This document shows, one piece after another, positions 52,376-62,372 of a stretch of DNA of 64,000 nt. The number at the start of each line of letters is the position of its first letter. Within the stretch, counting starts at the first letter, position 1. The stretch is taken from contig CALKHN010000052.1 of assembly GCA_937991535.1 (NCBI GenBank), forward strand, positions 62,001 to 126,000, in the 5' to 3' direction. Below the pieces are notes generated by a model that was not told the DNA's origin, searched no databases, and saw only the letters and a list, made by a program, of their open reading frames with translations. The stretch comes from an uncultured Sphingobacteriales bacterium (GTDB lineage Bacteria; Bacteroidota; Bacteroidia; Chitinophagales; Chitinophagaceae). The position numbers were made by a program, and so were the translations under genes.

Positions 52376-54256
52376 TCATCTTCCAAACATCCGCTCTATG
52401 TAATCTTTTTTAAACGCGATATAGGTAGGATTGCCTGAAGGCGTGATATTGGGTTGCGCACAGGCAAACAATTCACCTGCCAACGCCTTCATTTCTTTTT
52501 GTGCCAGAAAACGACCGGGTTTTATTGCATGCTGCCACGCAAGGCTGCGAATAAGTTTTTCGCGCTTTGAAAACTTTACATCGCTGTTAAAATGTTTGTA
52601 TTGTTCCAGCATTTGTTCAATAGCTACCTTTTCATTTCCCTGGTCAACATCGGCCGGCGTGCCCTGTACCACAAAAGTGTCTTTTCCAAAAAGCTCTATT
52701 TCATATCCCAGCATCTGCAGGTCGGGCAAAAGATCCTGTAGCAGTACAGCATCGGGCGTAGTAAGTGCTACGGATAATGGAAACAGACTCCGTTGTGTGG
52801 CAATGGGCCTGCCTTTGGCCGCTGTAACATACCTTTCATATAAAATTCTTTCATGCGCTGCCTGTTGGTGAATCAATATAAAGCCCTGGTTAGTGGCAGC
52901 TACAATATAGCTGGCATGCAATTGCAGCAGGTCGGCATTCTCCAGCAATTGTAATTTTTGCGCCGAATTTGCCGCAAGGCCGATAGCACTCTGCTCGTAC
53001 TCAAATTTATCGGGAACGATATCTTTTTGCAGCGAGTTCATTTGTGATTCCCTGTCAGGAAAAAAATCCTTCCAGTGCTTCAGTTCACTCTTACTTTCTA
53101 TTAAATGTGCCTGGTTTTTTTGAGTGAAGGTATTGTAGAGTGATGATGCCGCGGCATGCACTTTCTTTTCGTCTGTAAAAGGCTTGGATACCGCATCCAA
53201 CTGCTGGATACCGGGGTCGAGATCAAAATTAAGTGTTGGCATAATACTAAATTGTGCCAGCGCGTGTTTTACGGCAGCCTGCACAAATGCGTAAATGATT
53301 TTCTCATCTTCAAACTTGATCTCCTGCTTGGTAGGGTGTACATTAATATCTATTTGCGCAGGATCCAGGTCAATGAACAATACATACATAGGAAAGCTAT
53401 CGGCAGGTATCATTTGCTGGTAGGCGCTCATTACCGCATGATTCAGGTATGCACTCCGGATAAAACGGTTATTCACAAAAAAATACTGGTCGCCTCTTGT
53501 TTTTTTAGCAATCTCGGGCTTGCCTGCAAAACCATAAATATTCAGATAGTCGGTATTCTCCTGCACATTTACCAGTTTGGCAGTATAGTTACTTCCAAGC
53601 AAATGAACGATCCGTTGTTTGAGTGAACCACTGCCCAGGTGAAAAATTTCCTGCCCGTTGGCCGTAAGCGAAAAGGAAATTTCGGGAAAAGCCATTGCCA
53701 CCCGAATGAACTCATCCACGATATGCCGCATTTCCACGGCGTTGCTCTTTAAAAAATTTCTGCGGGCAGGCACGTTAAAAAAAACATTTTTCATCGCTAT
53801 GCTCGTACCAACCTGAAAAGCAACGGGCTCCTGTTTTTTTACCAGGCTGTTTTCTATTTCAAGGTAAGTGCCTGCTTCCTCTTCTGCACGACGGCTTTTT
53901 AGCTCTACCTGCGCCACTGCGGCAATAGAAGCCAGCGCTTCACCTCTGAAGCCCATCGTGCGAATCCGAAACAGGTCATCTATATTATTGATCTTGGAAG
54001 TAGCGTGGCGTTCAAAGCTCATGCGGGCATCCGTTTCGCTCATCCCACTGCCATTATCTATTACCTGTATCAGCGATTTCCCTGCATCGGTAACGATCAG
54101 CTTTATTTCAGTTGCACCGGCATCCACCGCGTTCTCCAGCAGTTCTTTTACCGCGCTTGATGGACGCTGTATCACTTCTCCCGCCGCTATCTGGTTGGCT
54201 ATGTTATCGGGCAATAATTGAATTCTGTCTGACAAAAGCTTTGATTTTAACAGCAA
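52376..54256 (-). CDS. mutL: DNA mismatch repair protein MutL
   Basis: 626 aa. The GHKL ATPase is seen in the N-terminal third: QIAAGEVIQRPSSAVKELLENAVDAGA, VIDNGSGM and TMGFRGEALASIA. The transducer domain follows (about 215-330), then a linker, and the C-terminal dimerisation domain has LIHQQAAHERILYERY. The last motif deviates from the DQHAx2Ex4E endonuclease motif (HQQAAHE), so nicking activity is doubtful. It matches MutS activity to strand discrimination. Confidence 0.93.
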   Translation of the reverse strand: MLLKSKLLSDRIQLLPDNIANQIAAGEVIQRPSSAVKELLENAVDAGATEIKLIVTDAGKSLIQVIDNGSGMSETDARMSFERHATSKINNIDDLFRIRTMGFRGEALASIAAVAQVELKSRRAEEEAGTYLEIENSLVKKQEPVAFQVGTSIAMKNVFFNVPARRNFLKSNAVEMRHIVDEFIRVAMAFPEISFSLTANGQEIFHLGSGSLKQRIVHLLGSNYTAKLVNVQENTDYLNIYGFAGKPEIAKKTRGDQYFFVNNRFIRSAYLNHAVMSAYQQMIPADSFPMYVLFIDLDPAQIDINVHPTKQEIKFEDEKIIYAFVQAAVKHALAQFSIMPTLNFDLDPGIQQLDAVSKPFTDEKKVHAAASSLYNTFTQKNQAHLIESKSELKHWKDFFPDRESQMNSLQKDIVPDKFEYEQSAIGLAANSAQKLQLLENADLLQLHASYIVAATNQGFILIHQQAAHERILYERYVTAAKGRPIATQRSLFPLSVALTTPDAVLLQDLLPDLQMLGYEIELFGKDTFVVQGTPADVDQGNEKVAIEQMLEQYKHFNSDVKFSKREKLIRSLAWQHAIKPGRFLAQKEMKALAGELFACAQPNITPSGNPTYIAFKKDYIERMFGR

Positions 54257-54343
54257 AAATACGGGTTAGGAATTTGATTTGCATTAACGCCTCAATGATA
54301 ATAAATTCGCCTGCGGTATGTATTATTGAACAATTTTTTGATC

Positions 54344-57292
54344 ATGAAGAAGATAGTCACGGCAATTGTTATTTGTTGTATAAGCTTATTCTCCTACGCA
54401 CAGCATATCAGCGAGCTTGATGAACAAGCCTGGGTAGATAGCGTATTCGCAACCTTAAGCAATGATGAAAAACTGGGACAACTGATGGTAGTTAGGCTTT
54501 CTTCTATTGGAAGCGATCGTAAGGTTATTTTTTATGATGAAGAGGTAGCGGATGCCATTAACAAATATAATATTGGCGGTATTTGTCTTTTCCAGGGTGG
54601 CCCTGTTACACAGGCGGAATACATTAACCGGTTCCAGGCAATGGCCAAAACACCTTTGTTGATTTGTATTGATGCGGAAAACGGATTGGGTATGCGCATG
54701 GACAGTGTAACTGGTTTGCCGCGCCAGATGATGATGGGCGCCGTTCAGGACCCGCAACTGATTTATGAGTATGGCAGGTGGGTAGGCGAACAATGCAAAC
54801 GGGCGGGCATACAGGTCAATTATGCTCCTGTTGTTGACATCAACAACAATCCCGACAACCCGGTTATCAACGACCGCTCATTCGGAGAAAACAAATACAA
54901 AGTGGCCGAATATGGCATTATGTATATGAAAGGCATGCAGGATGTGGGCGTGATGGCCTGCGCCAAGCATTTCCCCGGGCATGGCGATGTGGCGGTAGAT
55001 TCTCATTACGATCTTCCGGTAATCAATAAAACGCGTGAACAACTGGATTCGCTTGAACTATACCCTTTCCGTGAAATGTTTAAGGCAGGCGTAGGCAGCG
55101 TAATGATAGCGCACCTGTTTATTCCTGCTATTGACAATACGGCTAACCGGGCCACTTCCCTTTCGTATAACAATGTAACCAAACTGCTCAGAGAAGAGCT
55201 TGGCTATAAAGGACTTACATTTACCGATGCACTGGAAATGCAGGGCGTTAAAAAATTTTTTCCTGATGGCAAAGCTTCGGCTGAATCACTGGTGGCGGGT
55301 AATGATATGCTTTGCCTGCCCGGCGATATTCCCGGCAGCATAGAAGAAATAAAAAGGGCAATAAAAAAGAAAAAGCTCAGTTGGGACCAGGTTGATGAAA
55401 GAGTAAAAAAAGTGTTGCGTGCAAAATATCAACATGGGCTGAGCCGCTGGCAACCTGTAAATACGCATAATCTTGTGCGTGACCTGAATACAAAAACGGA
55501 TGATATTAAGAAAAAAATTGCCGACAATGCCATTACCGCGTTGCGCCTGCAGGATAGTATTCTTCCGCTTTTACCACTACGGGGCGTAAAAAAAACAGAA
55601 ACAGAACCAAAGATAGCCTATCTCGGTATTGGTATTAATAATGATAATGATTTTGCCCGCCGCATGAGGGGCAATTACAATGCGGACGTCTATTATTTTA
55701 ACTATAAAGAAGATGCATCACGCATACCAACCCTTGCGGCACAGCTTCAAACCCGTTACGATGTGGTGGTCGTTGGCATTCATCAATACAACCGTTATCC
55801 CGCGGGTAATTTTGGCATCAGCGCCTCCGCCCTGCGGTTACTGAAAGAAGTGCAGCAACTTAAAAAATCCATAACTTTTGTTTTTGGCAACCCCTACGCC
55901 ATTAAAAACTTTTGCGATGCTAAGAATATTATTGCCTGCTATGATGATGATGTCATCACCCACAATGCAGCCGCCGATGTATTAAAGGGAGCCATTATTA
56001 CAAAAGGCAAATTACCGGTTACCATTTGTGATGCATTTCCCTCAGGAACAGGAATTCAAACCATGGCTGCTCCTGTTGCCTATGCAGCCGCTGCGGATAT
56101 GAACGCGGACAAATTCAAAGCAATAGATTCTCTGGCTGCCCAGGCCATTCAGGAGCACGCTGCCCCGGGAATGGCAATCATGGCCGTAAAGGATGGAAAG
56201 ATTGTATTCCATAAGGCCTATGGCTATTATACTTACGACAGCACGGAAAAAGTAAACTTAGAAAGTATTTACGACCTGGCCTCCGTAACTAAAATATGCG
56301 CCACCACCGTGTCGGTAATGAAATTATACGATGAAGGGAAGCTGGACCTGAATAAAACATTAGGCGATTACCTGCCCTGGGTAAAAGGAACGAATAAGCA
56401 AAACCTGAAAATTGATGATATTCTGCTGCACCAGGCAGGGTTAAAAGCCTTTATTCCCTTTTATCGTGAAACGATTGATACGGCCACAGGTATTCCCTTT
56501 GAAGGATTTTACAGTAAGGAACAAACGCCGCAATACCATATTAAGGTAGCCGACACCATGTACATGCGCAATAGCTGGGAAGACACGATATATAAAAGAA
56601 TATTAGAAAGCCCGGTAGGTCCGCGCAATAAATACATTTACAGTGATAATGATTTTATTTTCCTGGGAAAGATAGTGGAAGCTATCAGTGGCATGCCATT
56701 GAATGAATACGTATACAAAGAATTTTACAGGAAATTAGGATTGACTACTACCGGCTTTTTACCACTGCAAAGATTTCCGGAGGAACGCATTCCGCCGACT
56801 GAAAATGAAAAGATATTCCGCAGGCAACTTTTGCGCGGCACGGTGCACGATCCCGGCTCTGCCATGTTTGGTGGAATAGCCGGACATGCCGGCCTGTTCA
56901 GCGATGCTTACGACCTTGCCGTATTGATGCAGATGCTGCTGGATGGGGGAAAGTTCAACGGTTATTATTTCTTTTCACCCGAAACCATCCAATTATTTAC
57001 GGCGTATAGCAGCAAAATAAGCAGGCGGGCCCTGGGCTTCGACAAGCCTGAAAAGGATAACGGGATCAGTGAAAATCCCTATCCCTGCAGGTATGCTTCG
57101 CCGTTAACCTTTGGGCATACCGGTTATACAGGCACCTGCGTGTGGGTAGATCCGAAGTACAATCTTACGTTTATATTTCTGAGCAACCGTGTTAATCCAG
57201 AAGGCGGAACCAATGTAAAGCTGTACCGGCTGAATACCAGAACCAATATACAGGATGCAATATATAAGGCGATTACTACAAAGGAGAAGTAG
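54344..57292 (+). CDS. GH3 glycosidase fused to a serine beta-lactamase-like domain
   Basis: About 982 aa; the ATG at 54344 gives a signal peptide (MKKIVTAIVICCISLFSYAQ), while an earlier TTG does not. The N-terminal half is a GH3 catalytic domain with KHFPGHGDVAVDSHYDLP and LTFTDALEMQGV; this class includes beta-N-acetylglucosaminidases. The C-terminal half (about 590-980) is a class C beta-lactamase/esterase fold with SVTK near residue 645 (nucleophile Ser), YSDND and HTGYTG. This fusion may handle cell-wall sugar and ester or peptide bonds together. Confidence 0.88.
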   Translation: MKKIVTAIVICCISLFSYAQHISELDEQAWVDSVFATLSNDEKLGQLMVVRLSSIGSDRKVIFYDEEVADAINKYNIGGICLFQGGPVTQAEYINRFQAMAKTPLLICIDAENGLGMRMDSVTGLPRQMMMGAVQDPQLIYEYGRWVGEQCKRAGIQVNYAPVVDINNNPDNPVINDRSFGENKYKVAEYGIMYMKGMQDVGVMACAKHFPGHGDVAVDSHYDLPVINKTREQLDSLELYPFREMFKAGVGSVMIAHLFIPAIDNTANRATSLSYNNVTKLLREELGYKGLTFTDALEMQGVKKFFPDGKASAESLVAGNDMLCLPGDIPGSIEEIKRAIKKKKLSWDQVDERVKKVLRAKYQHGLSRWQPVNTHNLVRDLNTKTDDIKKKIADNAITALRLQDSILPLLPLRGVKKTETEPKIAYLGIGINNDNDFARRMRGNYNADVYYFNYKEDASRIPTLAAQLQTRYDVVVVGIHQYNRYPAGNFGISASALRLLKEVQQLKKSITFVFGNPYAIKNFCDAKNIIACYDDDVITHNAAADVLKGAIITKGKLPVTICDAFPSGTGIQTMAAPVAYAAAADMNADKFKAIDSLAAQAIQEHAAPGMAIMAVKDGKIVFHKAYGYYTYDSTEKVNLESIYDLASVTKICATTVSVMKLYDEGKLDLNKTLGDYLPWVKGTNKQNLKIDDILLHQAGLKAFIPFYRETIDTATGIPFEGFYSKEQTPQYHIKVADTMYMRNSWEDTIYKRILESPVGPRNKYIYSDNDFIFLGKIVEAISGMPLNEYVYKEFYRKLGLTTTGFLPLQRFPEERIPPTENEKIFRRQLLRGTVHDPGSAMFGGIAGHAGLFSDAYDLAVLMQMLLDGGKFNGYYFFSPETIQLFTAYSSKISRRALGFDKPEKDNGISENPYPCRYASPLTFGHTGYTGTCVWVDPKYNLTFIFLSNRVNPEGGTNVKLYRLNTRTNIQDAIYKAITTKEK

Positions 57293-57453
57293 GAAGATTT
57301 GGGGTATAACCCACATTGCAGCTATATCGCCGTAAAAGGTTGTTGATTAATGTTCTCTGTTTTTTGAGTGCCGGTTTATGTACTACAGTTTTTCATTTTG
57401 CAAACAGACCTTACTTTATCAGCAGTGCTGAAAGTGATAGTCCCTAAGCAAAA

Positions 57454-57473
57454 GACCTTCATTGCTGAAGGTC
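57454..57473 (-). terminator. Hairpin between the convergent GH3 and ThuA genes
   Basis: GACCTTCA (57454-57461) and TGAAGGTC (57466-57473) form a perfect 8-bp stem with a 4-nt loop. On the minus strand it is followed by TTTTGC, so it could terminate the ThuA-side operon. The rest of the gap 57293-57581 has no gene. Confidence 0.55.
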
Positions 57474-57581
57474 CTTACTGATTATAAATAGCCCCAAAAC
57501 TTACCTAATTGTTGTTCTCCCAGCTCTTCCCCTGCATGTATCTCCCCGTACAATTAGCTGTTATAAACATACAGAGTCATA

Positions 57582-58403
57582 TTACCGATCTCCAACAGCA
57601 GTCACCGTTCTGCTGGCGGACCAGGCTACCCCTCGCCGGATCAGTTCAGCTGTACCTTTTACGTGAATCGCCTGCGCATCATGACCTAAGGTGAGATGAA
57701 ATGTACGTCCTTTTTTATACGTGTGTGTAAAAGCCATGGGGTGATAATTACCGGTAACAACAGATTTTGCTCTGGCCAGCAGTTCTACGGGTTCATTGCC
57801 GGTTAAACAAATATATAATTCATCATTTGTATCAAACGAAGCCAACCCTTGTGTAATGGGATGAGTAGTATCTACAATTTCTACCCGAAAAGGTCCACGG
57901 GGGTCGTGGGTGTTCCTGCGATCCCATACTTTGCCTGCCAATTTCACAAAATCCGGCCAACTTTCAAATGAGCCTGAAGCAAAGTGTACCACAATCAAAC
58001 CGCCACCGCGGGCAACAAACTGTTTCAGATTGTCCTCGGCCTTAGCATCCGGGTCGGGCTTTTCCCAGTTATTGAAATTGAGATATACTACATCATAATG
58101 GGAAAGATCAAACGAACTGAGCGCATAAATATTGGTGAGTGTATCTACTTTCATCCTTGGATCTTTGCTTAACTCCTCCATAGCAGCCAAAGTGGTTTTT
58201 CGCCAGTCGTGTGCTTCAATATCCATTCCGGTAACAATGAGTACGCGAATAGATTTGTCTATTTCTACACATGACATGTTACCATAAACTAACACAACCA
58301 ATAAAAAACTAATAAAAATGTACCTTACCCAATAGTAATCTATTCGTTCACCTGCCCAAGTAGCTTGTTGATTAACAGCAATGTATTTATTAACCCGTGG
58401 CAT
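57582..58403 (-). CDS. ThuA-domain protein
   Basis: 273 aa. A membrane or lipoprotein-signal segment (about 27-45, ending GNMSC) precedes a class-I-glutamine-amidotransferase-like ThuA domain: VLIVTGMDIEAHDWRKT, YDVVYLNFNNWE, FVARGGGLIVVHFASGSF and GHDAQAI. ThuA-like proteins occur with sugar/polyol oxidation genes. No Cys-His-Glu amidotransferase triad is present. It is the last gene of the second operon, 11 nt after the cytochrome gene. Confidence 0.8.
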   Translation of the reverse strand: MPRVNKYIAVNQQATWAGERIDYYWVRYIFISFLLVVLVYGNMSCVEIDKSIRVLIVTGMDIEAHDWRKTTLAAMEELSKDPRMKVDTLTNIYALSSFDLSHYDVVYLNFNNWEKPDPDAKAEDNLKQFVARGGGLIVVHFASGSFESWPDFVKLAGKVWDRRNTHDPRGPFRVEIVDTTHPITQGLASFDTNDELYICLTGNEPVELLARAKSVVTGNYHPMAFTHTYKKGRTFHLTLGHDAQAIHVKGTAELIRRGVAWSASRTVTAVGDR

Positions 58404-58414
58404 ATTACATTTTT

Positions 58415-61393
58415 TTAGTTACTTCCTTTCAATGATTTAAGGTAAGCAATAAGATCGGCAAGTTCTTTAATCGTCATATCACGATACAACCCATCCGGCA
58501 TTGGAGATATATGGCTGGTAGTTCTTTTTTTTATCTGCGCCATCGGAACAATTACCGGAGGTACGTCTCCATTTCGAATCAGAATATCATCATCTTTCGT
58601 TTCTATCTGTCCGCTATGTATTTTCCCATCTTTTGTTTCAATCGTTTCCAGTTGATAGCCTGTTTTTAATACCTTATTGGGCTCCAATATTGATTCTATC
58701 AGATATTCGGGTCGCGAAGAAGAACCGATGTCTGCCAGATTAGGTCCAAGACGAAACTCACTATCATCAAATTTAGTTGAATGGCAAGAAATGCATGATT
58801 CATTAAAACTCCATTTACCTCGTTGAGAAGATGCCCTGGGCAAACCCGATAGAATTGCTTTTGCTAATTCGGCTTTATTAGCAGACCGCACGGAAGGCTT
58901 TAACAACTTCGTTAGTCTTGCTTTATCCAGTCCCATTTTTTTGAAAGTAAACCAAAATTCTTCATTGAGATCAGGAAAACGCTTTGAAGCTGATAAAGCA
59001 TCAATCCATAATTTATTAATAAAATCGGGATCTCTGGATTGTTCACGAAGGGCTCTCAATGTAACGACGACCACTTTTTCCGTAGAGTCATTTAGTCTGA
59101 CAAGCCAATCCTCTACTGGCTCCGGATCGGTAAAAGAACCTACTGTATATAAAGCTTCAACGGGTAGAAAACGAAAAAGAGTGTCAGGCCTCCGCATGAT
59201 ATCTCTCACCGTTTTTCTAATTTCTTCACCCTGCAACAATCGCTGTCGTACAACCTGGAGTGCTAATCCTTTAACCAGATAGTCATCATCCTGCAAACAA
59301 TCCAGCAAAAATGACGTAAGTGAAGCATTGGGAGCACGAGGATGCTCTTCCAGCCAGCTCAGTGCTATTAGTTTCTCGGCAGATTGATCAGAATTTTTCC
59401 TGCCAGCCTCAATCCGCGCAATAATATCCTTGCCTATATCCTCATCTTTGGAAAGATCCCAGTCTTTTACCAGGCCGGCTAATGCTGCTTTTTCGTTTAA
59501 TGCTGTCTGAGCCGCTACTAAAGCAATTCTATATTTTGACGGATTAGCGGTATCATACAATGACATGATGGTAGCGGAGTCTCCATAACGGCCTAATTCA
59601 AAACCTACCTGATAGCGAATTCGTTTGCCTGAAGCAATATCCAAAGCTGTCAATAATCCTTTATTTATTGCAGTTCTGGAATTTTGAGACAGCGCAGCTT
59701 CCATGCGCACTTCCTGATCCGGGTCATTCATCATGGTATTTGCGATATCTGCAAGAGCAGATGGATTGAAAAGTACCTTTTGCGGAATTTTATTCATGCT
59801 ATCTACAGAGCTAAAAGCCCCCCCTCCAACCGGCTGACCTGTTGCCTGGCGAAGCTGTCGGAGTGTGAGTGCTCTCACCCTAGCATCCTTGTGCTTCAAC
59901 CCGGTAATCAAAGCCTCTGTGGCTATTCCATCCTGTAGCTGGGTTAATGTCCAAATAGCATTAGCCGCTTCATAAGCATTTCCTTTTTTCAACACCCGCT
60001 CAAGAGAAGGAACAGCTTCAGTACCGGCATCCCTCAGGCGTTCCTGAACATCCAGACGAATAAATTTATTCGGATTACCTAATAAGCCGCACAACTGCTT
60101 AATATCCATTTTGGAAATTCTTTCCGGGTCATATAGGTTTCGTTTACTTATCCTACCAGTATGTGTCAACTTAAATATCCTACCTGTAGAATCACTTTCA
60201 TCATCTCGCCCATGCCAGTCTGCCAAATAAATTCCTCCATCCGGCGCTACAGCCATCCCAACGGGTCTGAACATAGAATCAGAAGATGATACAAAGGTAT
60301 CTGCAACTGGTATATAGTGTTCCTCCACCAACCGAATACTGTCGGGAACAGACGATGGTTTAGGCATAAATCGTTTAATTGTTCGGTTGGTAGGATACGC
60401 ACCATGACTACCCCAATTAGCAATTAAAATATTCCCCCAAAAATCTGAAGGAAACATGGAGCCATAGTAATGAAGCGCAACTGTATTAGCTCCGGATCCC
60501 ATTTCTGTAACAGGTGGGGCGAGATTTGTTTTACCGGCCAACCATGAATAAGAAACTCGCCTGGAATGATAGCCATAGTCCATCCCGGGAATTACATCTA
60601 CATATATGTTCGGACTACTCTCGCCATTGGAAATTGCCCATAAATGCCCCCAGGGATCAAAATCAAAAGCAAAGGGAGCACGAAATCCCTGCACTACCAA
60701 TTGCAAATCTGAACCATCAAGATTACAACGCACAAAACCTCCGCTCTGACCGCGCAGCCGCAATGTCATTCCATCAGATCCGGTTAGCGTAACCGGCTTG
60801 CTATCGGGATGATCTGCAATAGCCAGCCATAACTTTGCATCCGGACCTACTGCTACCCGATACATTCCAAAAGGATTCCATGGGCTCGCAGAATCTCTCA
60901 CCAATACTTGTTTGTTCGTTAGCTTTCCATCCGGTTCAATATCCATTACAAACAATTCATTCAGACAGGTAGCATATAGTTTATCCCTGTAAATATCAAT
61001 ACCCATCACCGGGTTGGCGAATCCCTGAGCAACTATTGTAACTTTTGATAATTTCCCTGCCGAATCTAACTCTATGCGTTTTACAGGATTTAGCGTTAAC
61101 GTATCTTGTGAAGGCGATCCTTTTAAACCATAGCGGTAGGTAAAGGACTCGCTTACATAAATAGCTCCCTTTCGATCAACACACATCGTCATCGGGTTAA
61201 TGACATCCGGTTCTTTCGCTACCAGCGTAACATTCATCTTATCATTAGTAATAATAGCAGCTTCCATTTCATTCCGGGGTTGCTTAACAATCAATTCGCC
61301 ACGATCTTTTAGCACAATCCAAAATACAATAGCAAAGATGACTACCAATATCAATCCTATCAGCCCTACTGACTTAGCGTTGAAACCTTTCAT
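58415..61393 (-). CDS. Membrane-anchored propeller/HEAT/cytochrome c dehydrogenase-like protein
   Basis: 992 aa. One N-terminal membrane helix (about 9-28) is followed by a beta-propeller of the PVC-type sugar-dehydrogenase kind (MTMCVDRKGAIYVSES, FGMYRVAVGPDAKLWLA, GGIYLADWHGRDD). HEAT-like repeats follow (about 430-830), then a cytochrome c domain with CISCHS near residue 866 and the axial Met likely in the later HISPMPDG segment. It is probably a periplasmic oxidoreductase passing electrons to the respiratory chain. It lies 18 nt after the isomerase gene. Confidence 0.82.
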   Translation of the reverse strand: MKGFNAKSVGLIGLILVVIFAIVFWIVLKDRGELIVKQPRNEMEAAIITNDKMNVTLVAKEPDVINPMTMCVDRKGAIYVSESFTYRYGLKGSPSQDTLTLNPVKRIELDSAGKLSKVTIVAQGFANPVMGIDIYRDKLYATCLNELFVMDIEPDGKLTNKQVLVRDSASPWNPFGMYRVAVGPDAKLWLAIADHPDSKPVTLTGSDGMTLRLRGQSGGFVRCNLDGSDLQLVVQGFRAPFAFDFDPWGHLWAISNGESSPNIYVDVIPGMDYGYHSRRVSYSWLAGKTNLAPPVTEMGSGANTVALHYYGSMFPSDFWGNILIANWGSHGAYPTNRTIKRFMPKPSSVPDSIRLVEEHYIPVADTFVSSSDSMFRPVGMAVAPDGGIYLADWHGRDDESDSTGRIFKLTHTGRISKRNLYDPERISKMDIKQLCGLLGNPNKFIRLDVQERLRDAGTEAVPSLERVLKKGNAYEAANAIWTLTQLQDGIATEALITGLKHKDARVRALTLRQLRQATGQPVGGGAFSSVDSMNKIPQKVLFNPSALADIANTMMNDPDQEVRMEAALSQNSRTAINKGLLTALDIASGKRIRYQVGFELGRYGDSATIMSLYDTANPSKYRIALVAAQTALNEKAALAGLVKDWDLSKDEDIGKDIIARIEAGRKNSDQSAEKLIALSWLEEHPRAPNASLTSFLLDCLQDDDYLVKGLALQVVRQRLLQGEEIRKTVRDIMRRPDTLFRFLPVEALYTVGSFTDPEPVEDWLVRLNDSTEKVVVVTLRALREQSRDPDFINKLWIDALSASKRFPDLNEEFWFTFKKMGLDKARLTKLLKPSVRSANKAELAKAILSGLPRASSQRGKWSFNESCISCHSTKFDDSEFRLGPNLADIGSSSRPEYLIESILEPNKVLKTGYQLETIETKDGKIHSGQIETKDDDILIRNGDVPPVIVPMAQIKKRTTSHISPMPDGLYRDMTIKELADLIAYLKSLKGSN

Positions 61394-61411
61394 TTTAATG
61401 ATTTACTTTCT

Positions 61412-62320
61412 CTATTTGGATGCATTAGCTATTACCGATCTAAGCCAGGTAACACTATCATTAATATTACCAGGGGTTCCCAGTGTTTCAACCGAAAACA
61501 CACCATCCCATTTTGTTTCGGTGAGATACCCGATGCAGGCTTTAATATTATCTGCATTTGCCCCCTTGCCTATAGAAACTTCAGACGAAGCTATACCGGT
61601 TTCCTCTCCTCTGCTGGCTTCTGCCATTTCCTTGGGAACATCTTTACAATGTACATGCTTCAGCCAGGGCCGGATAGCTTTAAGATAAGTAAGCGGATCA
61701 TGGCCTGCGATAAAGGCATTACCGGTATCAAAATTAACACCCAGCCATGGAGAGTCGAACTCTTTAAGCAAACTCACTATCAATTCAAGATTATTGGTGA
61801 AAGGACCATGCGGCTCTAAATTAATTCCAACCTTAAAACTCTCCGCACGTTCTAACACCAAACGAATATTTAATTTCCACTGTTGAATAGTTAGTTCATC
61901 GCTCCATCCCACAGGTTTACTGGCCCCGTCTGTACTATCAACGTAGGGACAACCAAGAAGATGTGCCATCCGTATACCCCGCCAAACATAGGGTACTCCA
62001 TAAACTGCACCTTTCTGACCGGTTAGCGGATATCCACAATCAATTTGTGAAACCCGGATACCATGTTTGTCAAGCGACCGTTTCAACTGCATCTCGTCTA
62101 TGTCAACCGGCTGAGAAGGGTCATAACCCAGTCCCTGGATAAAGTTTTGCCCATCGGTAACACCGAACTCAATAAAATTAAGTTTGTTTTCTACTGCAGA
62201 CTCCACTGCCTGATCAAAAGAGCCACTGAGCACACGCCAGTTATCCGTATGCATACCAAGTTGAATACCCGATCCGTAATCAATAAGATTATCGGGCTGA
62301 GATAATTTAGCATTTGCCAT
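61412..62320 (-). CDS. Sugar phosphate isomerase/epimerase-like protein
   Basis: 302 aa TIM-barrel of the xylose-isomerase-like family. The start at 62320 (MANAKLSQPDNLIDYGSGIQLG) is preferred; upstream residues are hydrophobic and unlikely. Metal-site residues are seen in GINLEPHGPF, WLGVNFDTGNAF and WLKHVHCKDVPKEM. Such enzymes move carbonyl groups in sugars or polyols, or are dehydratases. It lies between susD and the cytochrome gene in one operon. Confidence 0.82.
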   Translation of the reverse strand: MANAKLSQPDNLIDYGSGIQLGMHTDNWRVLSGSFDQAVESAVENKLNFIEFGVTDGQNFIQGLGYDPSQPVDIDEMQLKRSLDKHGIRVSQIDCGYPLTGQKGAVYGVPYVWRGIRMAHLLGCPYVDSTDGASKPVGWSDELTIQQWKLNIRLVLERAESFKVGINLEPHGPFTNNLELIVSLLKEFDSPWLGVNFDTGNAFIAGHDPLTYLKAIRPWLKHVHCKDVPKEMAEASRGEETGIASSEVSIGKGANADNIKACIGYLTETKWDGVFSVETLGTPGNINDSVTWLRSVIANASK

Positions 62321-62372
62321 AATAAAAAATAAATTTATGTGTAAAAAAAGGTTACAAAACAAGAAAAAGAGA

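Noticed and set aside
52376..54256. MutL as a nicking endonuclease
   Set aside because: The DQHAx2Ex4E motif is not intact (HQQAAHE), so this activity is not claimed.
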